Shown one piece after another: positions 35,190 to 47,700 of a DNA stretch of 64,000 bases (position 1 is the first letter of the stretch; each line of letters starts with the position of its first letter). The notes beneath the pieces were generated by a model that ran no database searches, was not told the DNA's origin, and saw nothing but the letters and a program-made list of their open reading frames with translations. The stretch is from Amborella trichopoda (taxonomy: Eukaryota; Streptophyta; Magnoliopsida; Amborellales; Amborellaceae), in contig NW_006494916.1 in NCBI RefSeq assembly GCF_000471905.2, positions 2,967,296 through 3,031,295 on the forward strand, written 5' to 3'. A program made the position numbers and the translations under genes.

Positions 35190-36560
35190 AATGCTGCAAT
35201 TATGGGATGACAAATAACCAATTTGTTAATGAGAAGGATCCCTGACATTGATGTTAAGAAGGCGGTTTGGTCTATCTCAGGAGGGACTATTCGACAAAAG
35301 CCTATTTAAGAACAGAGTTGGAAGGTCTTCTAGAGATGGAGATCTTCTGATTTTAGCAACTGAGATCAAGGATAGGGATAACGCTGTTGCATTTTGTTGT
35401 TTCTATTCCTACTGACACCTTTAAAAACCACTCACAGTTTTAAAAAAGGGTAGTGGCCTATATTTCCCACTGAGTTACCTCCAAAAAAAAGAAAAAGAAA
35501 ACAACACAAAGTGCTTCCAAACTATTACAAATTTGTGTAGGAGATCTAACATCGCGGGGATTAGTGTACCTAGGGTGGAGGTTGATGGCATGGATCTAAA
35601 AGAGCAAGCTATAGTAGACTATTTTTACGAGGCTTTCACATCCAAAAGTAGACCTGATGTGGCCATCGACAGGATACATTTTTCAGGGCTCCTCGAGGTG
35701 CATGTTTGCTACTCTTGAAAAGCTTTCACTATAGAGGAGATCAAAGAGTTTGCCTTAGGACCCAAAGCCCTAGGACGAGATGGATAACCCTTAGTCTTCT
35801 TTCATACTTTTTGGATATCCTTGAGCAATGATTTTACAATATTTCAATAGTTTTGTCAAGTAGGAGGGATTAATAAGGCAGTCGAGTATCAGAGACCTTG
35901 AAGAATGCAGAACCTATTACTCTGATAGCTGGTATGTATAAATCAATTGCTAAAGTGGCAGCAAACAGACTGAGAGCAATGCTTCATGCTGTTATCTCAT
36001 GTCCACAGTCCACATTCATCATGGAGCATGAGATCATAGATAGCTTTTTAATGGCCCAATAATGCATGCACTCTAGGCAGCTACAAAGATTGTTTCATTT
36101 TCTTCATTATTTATTTCCATTGTAAGTTTGTTGTTTTTGTTTTCCTTTTATCTTGTCCTATTTCAAATTTTACCCAAACCTAGGTCGGCTTGACCGACAA
36201 TTTGTGAGATGGGAGGCCTTTTGAGGCTCATCTACTCATATATCATAATTTTATGAAACCCACCTCTCCTGACTTTTAAAATTTAAGTTTCGATATGATC
36301 TCATATATAGTGAACTCTTAAGTAGTCTGGTCAATCTTGGAATTGCGTCTAAACAATAACATAGCCATTGTAATCAATCAATTAAGAAAAAGAGGCTTGA
36401 TCCCGACTGATACCTATTTACTCCATCTAGGAGATGAAGTAACTAATGACTACTTTCACAATATCCTTTTGCCACAAAAGCGTTCAATGAGGAAAGTACA
36501 TGATTTTTCCACAATGTCATTTTTTTTGTCCATGTCCTTTCTTTTTTTTGCATAATGAAG
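35190..36560 (+). pseudogene. L1-type LINE fragment (RT N-terminal half plus zf-RVT-like end)
   Basis: Seen: broken frames contain RRSNIAGI, EQAIVDYFYEAFTS, FTIEEIKEFALGPKALGRDG (the eroded 'KAPGPDG' block), then SIAKVAANRLRAMLHAVIS and a FI-EHEIIDSFLMAQ block. These are the consecutive landmarks just upstream of and within the RT of plant L1 ORF2. A later piece, INQLRKRGLIPTDTYLL (36370-36420), resembles the zf-RVT domain. The catalytic centre is missing. Confidence 0.8.
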
Positions 36561-36642
36561 AAAGTACATTGGATTCTTGAGCAATTCAAAATAAAACTCT
36601 GACCCAGAGCATTGGGTGAAGTTAAGAAGGGGCAGCATTGTT

Positions 36643-37381
36643 AGGATTTTAAGAACCCTTTTAGATATAGAAACATGAATCTCAAAAGTTAGAACCCACC
36701 AAGATCATGTATTTATCCAGTTAGAAACAAAATAGGAAAAAGCGCCATGATACAATAAATAAAGCATGAAACACACATGCCACAAGAACAAAAAGATTTA
36801 TATGGATCACCCCAAGAGAGGTAACAAGTATTGAAATCCACTATGCTAATGAAAGTTACAAATCTCAACAAAACCAGTCGAGCAAATTTATCGTCTCTAT
36901 TCCATATATTCCATAGCTAAACTATTGTCCAGAAATAGACCATTAAAAGCGACCGAAGCTTTCTCTCACTAAAAGGGGAAACCACCCACCCAAAATCGTC
37001 ATGAGAACCAATTCTCTACAAGAAACCAGCATCTCAATCTATAAGAGGCACATCGTAGTGTTTCTCTCCATATGAAGCTCTATTCTCCCTAAGAGGAGGC
37101 TTTTCTTGCCTTTCAATCTACATGAGGTATATCGTGGTGTTTCTCTCTATAAGAAGTTCTATTATCTCTAAGATGAAGCCTTGCTAGTTCTATTATCTCT
37201 AAGAGGAGGCCTTGCCTCTCATGCATAGGATTATGGGAGGCCTATGCCTCTCTCTCTCTAGAGGAAGCAAGTTTTCTCATATGACGACCCAAATTGGGCA
37301 CGCATATTCTTTCATCTTTCATCCCAAATGTATATATATAGTTAGGAGTCCACATTAAGTAGGGCACACATATTTTTCATT
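36643..37381 (-). repeat. LTR-like segment, possible Copia solo LTR
   Basis: Begins TGTTAGGATTTTAAGAACCC and contains TTTATATGGATCACCCCAAG, comparable to the Copia LTR at 11809-12460 (ATATGTGGTTCACCCAAGAT). Internal near-repeats such as TTCTATTATCTCTAAGA lie at 37150-37210. No primer-binding site is next to it. Confidence 0.35.
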
Positions 37382-37730
37382 NNNNNNNNNNNNNNNNNNN
37401 NNNNNNNNNNNNNNNNNNNNNNNNNNNNNNNNNNNNNNNNNNNNNNNNNNNNNNNNNNNNNNNNNNNNNNNNNNNNNNNNNNNNNNNNNNNNNNNNNNNN
37501 NNNNNNNNNNNNNNNNNNNNNNNNNNNNNNNNNNNNNNNNNNNNNNNNNNNNNNNNNNNNNNNNNNNNNNNNNNNNNNNNNNNNNNNNNNNNNNNNNNNN
37601 NNNNNNNNNNNNNNNNNNNNNNNNNNNNNNNNNNNNNNNNNNNNNNNNNNNNNNNNNNNNNNNNNNNNNNNNNNNNNNNNNNNNNNNNNNNNNNNATATA
37701 TATAGTTAAGAGTCCACACTAAGTAGGAAA
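37293..37730. repeat. ~68-bp tandem repeat interrupted by gap
   Basis: GGGCACGCATATTCTTTCAT ... TATATATATAGTTAGGAGTC ... TAAGTA is followed at one period by GGGCACACATATTTTTCAT, where the Ns begin. Sequence resumes after the gap with TATATATATAGTTAAGAGTC. The gap therefore lies inside the array. Confidence 0.65.
37382..37695. other. Assembly gap (314 N)
   Basis: Run of N. An open frame spanning it is meaningless. Confidence 0.98.
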
Positions 37731-37758
37731 CTACCTATAGATGTTACATATATCTCAA

Positions 37759-37990
37759 GATTGTCTGCAAATAGACCATTTACTTTTTGTCCAAGGTGCT
37801 CTCAAGTATTCTCATTCATTTGATGTCAAATTGGATGGCTTGATGTGAGTCACGAAATCTGATAATTTTTTTTGAAACTTTTTGTCTAATCAACGACACT
37901 CTTACAATCACCCATTTTGAAACCTAAGGGACAAGAATGATTGTGACCTCCTTTTACAAAAGGTAAATGGTCTCTTTGTAGACAATCCCT
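37759..37990. mobile_element. MITE family M3, copy 1
   Basis: Ends GATTGTCTGCAAATAGACCA and (reverse) GATTGTCTACAAAGAGACCA, continuing CATTTACTTTTTGT/CATTTACCTTTTGT. It is flanked by ATATCTCAA (37750-37758) and ATATCTTAA (37991-37999), an 8 of 9 match. About 230 bp, non-coding. Confidence 0.65.
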
Positions 37991-37999
37991 ATATCTTAA

Positions 38000-38929
38000 A
38001 ATCAATAGATTTACCAAATGGTCATACTTTTTGTTGAATTTCTATTTTCTTTAGGAGACTTATCAATATCATTTCCAATCCCACATAAAATATAGGATTG
38101 TCTTATGTTGGGTGATTTTGGATAATAACTATATTCAACCAGCAGATCTCTTAATCACAATCCTTGGTTAAATTTCTCTTAATCACACTCCTTGATTAAA
38201 TAAGGTTGGTTGCACAAATTTGATTACATAGGTGCCTTCATCCGCCTATGGGAGATCTTGAACCTGTATTGATACTACCATAGATATTTTTCAAAGAAAA
38301 TAGAGGCCAAGGTGCTTGAGGTTGAAATACTCTCCTTGTGGGGCTGAATAATTGAGCATAGTTTAGTTCTACTCCCTCGTCTAGAAGATCTACTTGTGAG
38401 TATTTTTCTAATCTGAAATTTCGGAAGTCATTTAAGAATTACTAGATGATTATTCCTTAAAAAAAACTCAAATTTGAATTTCCAAACACTTAGATCACAC
38501 CTTCTAAAAATTGAATGGTCTCTATTTAATCTGGAGACATTGCTTTTTCTTCAGGTGCTAAAGATGGTACAATTAAGAGCTTTTATTTATTGAGATTAAT
38601 CTATGAGTTGAAGAGGTTATATCTCTAAATTTTGAGTCCTAAAATTAATTCTAAGTAAGGTTTTATTTGAGGGAGTAAATGAACATTCTACTCTCAACGG
38701 AGTAGAGTATCTTCTGGCAAACATTTTTATCTCCCTCCAAAAATTGGTTCCATCACTCGAATTTAGTAAGACAGAGAGGGGAAAAGCATTTCCCTCTCAA
38801 ACTTTAGAGGAGAGAGTGAAAAACATTTCCCTTTTCCCTATGGCAACCAATGGAGACTCCCTCCAAATTTAAACTTTCCATTTATTTCCAAAAGCCCTCC
38901 ACCCCGCCAACCCCTTTCCCTTCTCTCTC
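38000..38929. other. Spacer upstream of the MITE dimer
   Basis: AT-rich with CTCTCTC-type tracts near 38700-38935. No gene recognised. Confidence 0.45.
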
Positions 38930-39306
38930 TAAAATTTATTTAGAGCCGAGGCTCTATACAATCAAATTAAAACCCATCTCAAAAATTTCACTGTTGTTTT
39001 GTTGCCCAAATATCTCCAATTAATCATCTCGATATCAAGATGCATCTACATGAGAAAAAAATGAATTTAATGTTTGGAAATAGCTGTAACGCATTTTTGG
39101 ATCGTCAATTTTTAAGATTTCGAAGTTTTCATGGTTTTGCTCGATCTACACTATTTATGATGCTTTAAATTTTATGATTAAAGATGAAAATATAGTTTAT
39201 GGCTATCACATATATTTTCAATATTAAAATCACATTTTCTCGATACTATTTGAAGGTGAACTTTACTTGGATTGTTTAGAGCCCTGGTTCTATACAAACT
39301 GCACCC
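38930..39306 (+). mobile_element. MITE family M1, left half of an inverted dimer
   Basis: Starts TTTAGAGCCGAGGCTCTATA and ends CTATACAAACTGCACCC. An 11-bp AT spacer separates it from the inverted copy at 39318. Confidence 0.8.
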
Positions 39307-39317
39307 AATTTTTAAAA

Positions 39318-39675
39318 GGGTGCAGTTTGTATAGAGCTTAGACTCTAAACAATCAAATTAGATCCTACCTTCAAATAGTGTCCAAAAATATCGTTTCACT
39401 ATTGAAAATCTTTGTGATAGCCTTAAAATATATTTTTATATTTATTTATAAAGTTAAAAGCTTTAAAAATAGTGTAGATCAACATATCTATGAAATCTTG
39501 AAAATCGAAGAACTATTTCCAAAACTTGAAATCTATTTTTTTCTCATGTTGATGAATCTTGATGTCGAAATATCAATTTGAGAATATTTAGATATAAAAA
39601 CAATCTATTCTAATGGAATTTTTGAGGTAAGCTAAAATTTGATTGTTTAAAGCCTCGGCTCTGCATAACCTTTTC
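39318..39675 (-). mobile_element. MITE family M1, right half of an inverted dimer
   Basis: Starts GGGTGCAGTTTGTATAGA, an exact 18-base reverse complement of the end of the preceding copy. Ends TTTAAAGCCTCGGCTCTGCA. The dimer ends about 210 bp before the RAD5A-type start codon. Confidence 0.8.
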
Positions 39676-39766
39676 CCTTTAAAACACCCAAAGCGTCCTT
39701 CAAACCCATCTCTCTCTCTAAGTTTATGAGCCTGTTTGAAACCCAACAGTTCTCTCTCTCTCATCA

Positions 39767-39774
39767 TTTCCCGC
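39767..39774 (+). promoter_or_regulatory. E2F site candidate TTTCCCGC (perfect)
   Basis: Consensus plant E2F element 111 bp upstream of the RAD5A-type ATG, in the first copy of a 46-bp tandem duplication. Confidence 0.6.
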
Positions 39775-39812
39775 TAAAAATCTAAAAGAAGCATCGTCTC
39801 TTTCTCTCATCA

Positions 39813-39820
39813 CTTCCCGC
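39813..39820 (+). promoter_or_regulatory. Second E2F-like site CTTCCCGC
   Basis: One base off consensus. It lies in the second copy of the duplicated block (CCCGCTAAAAATNTAAAAGA), exactly 46 bp downstream of the first. Confidence 0.5.
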
Positions 39821-39884
39821 TAAAAATTTAAAAGAAGCACCGGTTAAAAGTCCTTCTTTGATCTGCAACTCTCAAAACTCATCC

Positions 39885-42800
39885 ATGGAAGATCTTAGAG
39901 AGAAGGTCGAATCCATTCGAGAGATCCTTGGCGCCCATTTATCCGAACCCGAAATCTTCCAAGCCCTCCATCTCGCGAGAGGCGACACCCACTCTGCTGT
40001 TAATATCATCCTTGACACCAAATCCTCTGTCAGAAAAACAAATTCCGGCGTCAGAATCTATGCTGAGTGCGATCCACAATCACAAGAAAATCCCACCCAA
40101 GAAGATGTTCCAGTGAAATATGAAGACTTCAAGGTGAAAAATGAAGAGTTTGGGGTAAAAAATGGAAGTTTCAGTGTGAAAAGTGAAGGTTCTGTGGACT
40201 TCTGTTTTATAGAGCCAGAAAATGTTCATTTCCCAAACGCGGGTTTGGAAAATGGGTATTTGGGTGGATTTCATGATCCATATATCAAATCAAAAGATGA
40301 ATATTTGAGCCAATATCAAGATTTGACGAAAAATCCTATTCATTATATCGAGGATGGATCTGATGGTTGGAATCCTGCAACAGGTAAAAAATCTGGCAAA
40401 GAAATGGCTGGAAATGGTGGAACCCCGGCTGAGTTAGGTGATTTTCCAGTAGAGAAAGACTGGTTTCTTGTGGGGGGAACAGTGTTGAGTGGTCTTTCAA
40501 CTTGTAAAGGGAGGAGGCTCGAGGTGAATGAGATTGTAGATTTTGACTTTCCAAAAGATAGGAAAAGGGGGGCGATTGTGAGACAGGGGGCGAGTTGGAA
40601 GGCCGCTGCTGCCTGCTCTGAGATTGTGAGGTTTTCAACGAAGAGGTCAGGGGAGGTGAGCTTGATCTCTGTCTTTTCACATTTTGATACTCCTTCCATG
40701 TTTCTTTGCTCCATCGCCATGTTAGAGAATGACAATGACTTGAGGGACTCTTGTTTTTCATAGTCCATGGGTTTATGGTATGCTTTTCCACTACTACGCG
40801 ATTATCCAGGCAAAAATGAAGCATCTGTGTAATTATACACCAGGGAGTACTTTTATGGGGGTTCAGTAAGTTGTTATAACTTCTTTGATATAGAGACCAT
40901 GTTCTGGGCTCAGCAGTTAATGCAATGTAAAGTATTATGTGTTGCTTTTGTTGATTTACTGTTTCGATTGTTCTCCAATTCAACAAGGAAAATTTAAAAA
41001 CAATTGGATTGAATTGTAGACATTCCCAAATAAATGGTTAAACAAAAGTTAAACTTCTGGATTAAGTGTTTACGTTTTATTGGTTGTCAAACCTCATTTA
41101 TGACCCAACATCAATAAAGCTAGAGGAATAACTTACTTCAAATTGAAAAAAAAGAACTAGGGTAATTTCTTTCTTGCCAGTTCAAGCAACAAATTTAACC
41201 TCGTTGATGTGGTGCCTGTATATGGCTCATAGATGAACATAATAAGAGCATTTTGACTTATGTACCACTTTGTTTTATTAGGCATTGTATTGCTTTGCTT
41301 CCTTTGCAATTTGAGTTTTTCCTTTCCAATGGTTCTCTTCCCAAATGCCTCATTATTTATGGGACAAAAAGGGATACTGAAACTTAAAACTTCAAAGTTC
41401 AAACCTAGTATTAATGTTTTGGAGAAGTTTATCTTATGCACACTCAGTTAAGTCAATGATTAATTTAGTTTCTTTATATTTACCCTCTCAGATTGGCAGG
41501 CTTCCAACAGAATGGACAAGGTGTTTAATTCCTCTCATAAACTCATCCAAAGTAAAAATTCACGGCCGTTGCATATCTGCCCCAGAGGAGCTTTGCATGA
41601 TGCAAGAAATTCTATTATACATCGGGTAAGCATTAGTCCTTTCTGTTGTTTTCGGCATTTATTTCTCTGTATTGACTTTTACCAGCCTTTTGAACTAAAT
41701 CTTTTTTTTCCTACTTTTTAACATGTAAGTTTCAAACTAAGATTCAAATTAGTTGCTTTTCATCATATGTGTCAATTAATGAAAATTTAATTTATTCAAG
41801 CAGTGCTATAATCAGGTTCTCATTAGTTTTTGTTTTTTGTCAAAAAGAAATGAAATTTTTGGTATTCTTGGTGCAGTCTCTATATCCATAAGTCAGTTTT
41901 CACCAAGGGTGATAAAGGTTTATGGGAACTGACTGTTCCCTCGAAATTGGATTCCACCGTGCATCCAGTTCCCACTCTGTTTAAATTGCTGAAGATCAAA
42001 CCATTTCAAAAGGTGACTCCATGAGTCCTTTTCCCTTGTTTAATTTTACTTGTTTATATTTTTGTTGAATTGCATTGTATTTTCTCAGTTTCAGGAGTTT
42101 CTTTATATTTTGTATTGTAGTGGTGATCATGCTTTTCTTGGTTCTCAATCTACAGGCAGAATTTACCCCTGAGGAGCTTAATAAGAGAAAACGTTCATTG
42201 AATCTACAGGTCCTTAAAAGCTTTTTTTCAAAAATTCACTTTGTAGGGGCTGAAACTGCTATGATATCTCTGCAAGCTGTCACTTCATAGCTCATTTTTC
42301 AATTGGAAATTAAACCAAAGCACCTGATTTCTCTGGACTTGTGGTGCAAAAATAGGATGGTTCCGATGAATCTGCTCTGTTAATGCCACCTTTAAAGCGC
42401 ATAAGTGGGATTACACCATTAGAAGGAAACAATCAAGAACAGGCCTTATCTGATTCTGTCATGTCTAAGCTCATTGGAGCTGCAGATATATATAACTTGG
42501 AGGTACTAGTTACTATCTTTATCTTTCTCTATTTTCTTGAGGTTTCTATGAAAATCAGTTCGTAAAAGACTAGCCATTTATTTATAATGTCTTTCTGATA
42601 CTAATATCACAAAATTTTGCAGGAAAGGGATCCTCCAAGCACACTAAAATGCATATTGAAGCCATACCAGAAGCAAGCTCTTTACTGGATGTCTGAATTG
42701 GAAAAAGGCATTGATGCGGAGAAAGCAGCAAAAACACTTCATCCTTGCTGGGAAGCATACCAAATTAATGATAAGTATGGCTTTTGCCAAAGCTTGATCC

Positions 42801-44726
42801 TTTTTTTTTTCCTTTCTTTTTATTAGATGAATTAAAAGCCTCGTATTATTTGAAACATGCTTTTGTTTGGCTTATTACACATTTGAATATGACAGGAGGG
42901 CTTCAGCGGTGTATGTGAATGTGTTCTCTGGGGAGGCCACTACACACTTTCCCAGTGCACTGCGGATAGCCAGAGGAGGGGTATGCTTCATATATGACAC
43001 AATTTGTTATCCATTTGAAATAAATCACTTTTAATGTTTCACAATTAGGGCTTCATAAATTCTTCCGTGGGTCAACTTTGATTTAAATAATGGGTGTTTC
43101 TGAAGTTAAGATTTTACACCTGGTTCTTCTGAAGTTAGGATGTCCGCCTGTGTGTGCGTGTGTGCATGTGTGTGTGTGTGTGCCCGTGTGCGTGTGGATC
43201 ATGTCAGTTTGAGAGAATTAGTTTTCTGTTAGTAACTGAGTAATAGATGATATTAATTTGTTTGAGAACGCCCTAAATAAGAAAATATTCCTGAGAGGGA
43301 AAGAGTTTTCTCTAAATTCTCTTAATGTTCTGCATTTCCTCTTGTTAGTCATCTGACTATAAAAAATGTGTTGTGAAGATATTAGCAGATGCGATGGGGC
43401 TTGGGAAGACTGTGATGACGATTGCCCTCATACTTGGAAACCCTGGTAGGGGGAACCTAGATAACCAAAAAGAAGCTCTTGGAAATGAGCATGAAATGAA
43501 GAAAATCGGGGGAATAAGGGGCGAAGTGGAAAAGGGAAAATCAACAAGAGAAACCCCACTCCGCAAGGGTGGTGGCACTCTTATTGTTTGCCCCATGGCA
43601 TTGTTAGGACAGTGGAAGGTGACTAATTCTCTCATATCCCAGTAATATTGCCATTTTCCAGCAAAATACCTTCATGGTTTTATGCTTTGAGTAAACACGA
43701 CTATGTTCAAACAAATGGAAAAGTATGACAATCCATTGGCCCATGGAAATCAGCAGCCCGTTGAACCATCACTGTCCATTGAAATGATGCAGAGTGATGC
43801 AAAGTGGTACTCACAAAAATGGGCCATTACTCCAATGGTCAGTTCTGCCATCTCCATAACGTTTTATCATTTCAACGGATAGTGACGATCCAATTCTCCT
43901 ATTTCGTTGCATTATAACATAATTTTTCTAATTGAAAACCCAGTATGTTTTGTGATGTTTGTGTATATGTCATTACATGCATATGATCATTTGATTAGTA
44001 ATGTGCTTGTGTACAATTATGCAAACTTTTTAATGTAAAACTGCAATTGAATGCAGGACGAACTAGAAGCCCACTCTGAGCTGGGGTCGTTGTCAGTCTT
44101 TGTGCTCTATGGCCATGACAAAACGAGAGACTTAAATGTAATACTAGATCATAATGTGGTGTTAACCACATATGGAGTCTTGTCTTCAGCATACAAATCA
44201 GTAAGCATCCTTTGACTTGTTTACAAATCTCCACCATGACTGTTCTAAGGTTTCCTTGACATATATGAAGATCTCTCCGTCTCTCTTTCTCCCCCCGCCC
44301 CTCTGTCTCTAACATTTTCTCCATTGCAGATTTGCAACATATTTCTCCTTCTAACAGCAGTTCAATGTAATTTTCTGTTTTGTAGGAATCTGAAGGAAGT
44401 GTTTTTCATAGAGTAGAGTGGTTCAGGGTGGTATTAGATGAAGCACATACCATCAAGTCCTCAAGTTCTCAGCAAGCGTTGGCAGCATTTGCACTTGTTT
44501 CAGAGTGTCGATGGTGCCTTACAGGAACCCCTCTTCAGGTTGATCGTAGTTCCTGAGCTACTAGTGTGTGTGCGAGAGAAAGAGAAAGAGAGATTTCATT
44601 GATGGGTGACTTTTTGTGGCATGATAATTTGTTGCAGAATAAGTTGGAGGATCTTTACAGCCTTCTTTGCTTCTTGCATGTTCAACCCTGGTGCAATTGG
44701 GCCTGGTGAACTCTCTCTCGTGCTTG

Positions 44727-44759
<33 letters not shown>

Positions 44760-47700
44760 GAAAACTTTCAGCCAGAATCAATTTGGTACAGAGATGAAGA
44801 AAAGCACCTTTTTCATTTTGGCAAATTATATTTAGGTGGCACAAACTGATTCAGAAGCCTTATGAGAATGGTGATGAAAGAGGTTTGAAACTTGTTAAAG
44901 CTATTTTGAGGCCATTAATGCTGAGGAGAACAAAGGACAGTACTGATAAAGATGGAAGGTGTGATTTTCTTTAATTTTCCTTTTTTTCCTTAACTTGGAA
45001 ATATCAATTTTTATTATTTAATTGTGAATCTTACTTAAAATTGCAGGCCCATCCTTTTTCTTCCACCGGTTGAGATTGAGACAGTGGAGTGCGAGCAATC
45101 TGAAGCTGAGCGTGATTTCTATGAAGCTCTGTTTAAAAGATCCAAGGTGGGCATGAGTGGTTTCCCTACCATGACTCTATATCTCTCTTTATAACCCCGT
45201 TTTGTTTCTTAAGGATTCTTACTGGGATCTCTCTCTCTCTCTCCCTCTCTTTCTAACATTGTACATTCTGTGAGAAATAGGTGCAATTCGATCAATACGT
45301 CGCACAGGGAAAAGTCCTACACAACTATGCAAACATTCTCGAGCTTCTCCTGCGATTAAGACAGTGCTGTAATCACCCATTCCTTGTTGTGAGGTGCGTG
45401 AAAACCCGAGTGCAAGTACTCATCTTCCTCAAGCTGAATTCTTATTCTCTTGAGTTAATAAATTCGCATTTGAGTTCAAAGATTATGATTCATCACATAA
45501 AGACAACTTCAAGACTCTCTCCTTTGAAGTAAGTGGGGCTCTCAGTATCTCCTTTGAGGAGGTGGGGGTAGTCTCTCTCTGCTTTGAAGTTGGGAGTCTC
45601 TCAATGTATTATTTGAAGAGGTGGGGTTAGTCTCTCTCTTGGAATATTTTTTTCTTTCATTGTCCCCTTTGAAGGGGGTGGGGAGTACTCTCTCTCTTTC
45701 TTATGAAAAGGATGTGTAGGGGACAGTCTCTCTCTAAATGTATCCTTTAAAAAAGAGAGTGGATTGGTAATCTTTCTCTGCATGTATATATTTGATATCG
45801 ACATAATTTGTGGTGGCTGAAAACAGCCGTGGAGACCAATTGTCAGACTTAAACAAGCTTGCTGATCGCTTCATGACTGCAACCACTACAAATGGTGGCT
45901 CAGTACCCTCCTCTGTGTATGTGGAGTCAGTGGTGAAGGGCCTATTTGAGAAAGGAGATGCAGAGGAAGAGTGCCCCATATGCTTCAAGTCAGCAGATGA
46001 CCCTGTTCTTACTCCTTGTGCTCATCGTATGTGCCGTGAGTGCCTCCTCTCAAGCTGGCGTGCCCTCTGGTAACCTTCGACCTCTATCCATCACTGTCCA
46101 TCATTTCTATGGATGACGATGGTCCTAATCTTTCTTTTGTGTTCATTTTACCATAATACACTCTGCCTTTTCCCTGCAATGAATATCTTTGCATGCATCA
46201 GATTGTCTCTCTTGAAAATTGACTCTCTTTGCATGCATAAGTTCGTCTGTCTCTCTTCTCCTTTGAATTGAACTTATTTCTTTTCACGCATAAGTTCTCT
46301 CTCTCTCTCTCTCTCTCTCCATATTGATCAGTCTCTTACTAGAAACTCATGCAAATTGACAGTGTATCTGGCCCTTGCCCCGTGTGCCGGGGCGTGTTGA
46401 GCCGAGCTGATTTGATTGCTTGCCCAACTGGGGGTCGGTTCCGAGTGGATGTAAAGAACAAGTGGAACGATTCATGTAAGATCTCGGCCCTTCTCCATTG
46501 TTTGGTCGAGCGATCCAACAGTACGAAGTGCATCGTGTTTAGCCAGTGGACGTCATTTTTTGACCTTCTTGAGATCCCATTGAAGAGGAAGGGCATTGGG
46601 TTTCTGAGGTTTGATGGGAAGCTTGGCCAGAAACAGAGGGAAAGGGTGCTCAAGGAATTCAATGAATCCTCGAGTACTACTGTAAGTTGTAATTAATCCT
46701 CTCTCCCTCTCCCAACTTGTTATACTCTCTTTAATGTGAGCTATTTTCTCTAATTTAAGTTCCAACTCCTTCTAACTCTTTAATGTAAATTCTTTTCTCT
46801 AATTTAAGTTCCAACTCTTTCTATCTTAATCTCTCTCTCAAGTTGAGATGTTTTCTCCTAATTAAAGTTATTTATGTAGTTCAAGTCTTAACTCTTTTCA
46901 AGTTTTTTATCTAAATCTAAGTTTTGGTCCTGGTTTATCTAATCTAAGTTTTTTCTTTTCTAGTCATAGTTTCTCTCATTCTCTCTCTAATGTAAGTCAA
47001 GCCCCCTCTCTCTCATTATCTCTGATGTAAGTTTAGCTCCACATCTTTTTCTCTGAAACACCAATAAAGAGCTTTGAAGATGGAAGCTCCATCACATGGG
47101 AAAATGCTTCTATACCTAAATAGGTATGAAAAGTGGCTACAGTACAGTGTCCACTTTCCCATTAAACAAACATAGGAAAATCGTAGTCCAGCAGATAGAA
47201 CTTTCGTGCGAACAAACTTGTCTGAGCAAGATTAATAGCATCTCACCCAAAGAATTTCATGAAACCAAGTCACCCACTCATGGAATGTAATGAAACTCCA
47301 GCCTGTCCTGAGTTTGGTTTGATCCTCACTCTCTTTCTCTCCTGTTTTTATTACTAACTTTTTGCTAAGTTTATGCTCTTTTGGAATTTTGGAAATCCTT
47401 TTCTTTTCAGGTGTTGTTGATGTCACTGAAGGCTGGTGGAGTTGGTCTGAATTTGACTGCAGCATCAAAAGTTTTTCTAATGGTGGGTATGTTGGCCTCT
47501 AAGACGTCATGGTCTCCTCTGTCTACTGTAATATTGTCATCATCTTTTGTTTTTAATCTCTCATTCTCTCTACATCTCTTCTAGAATATGGTGCTTTTGC
47601 ACTCCTTAGCTACGTTTACTAATTATCACTTTTTCTTCTCTCTCTCTCTCTCTCTCACAGGATCCATGGTGGAATCCTGCTGTAGAAGAGCAGGCCATCA

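Noticed and set aside
36643-37381. Complete Copia element
   Set aside because: Only an LTR-like segment; no primer-binding site or coding domain adjoins it.
37342-37719. 125-codon minus-strand frame
   Set aside because: It is mostly unknown residues spanning the N gap.
40336-40986. 216-codon minus-strand frame over RAD5A-type exon 1
   Set aside because: Antisense shadow of a well-supported exon.
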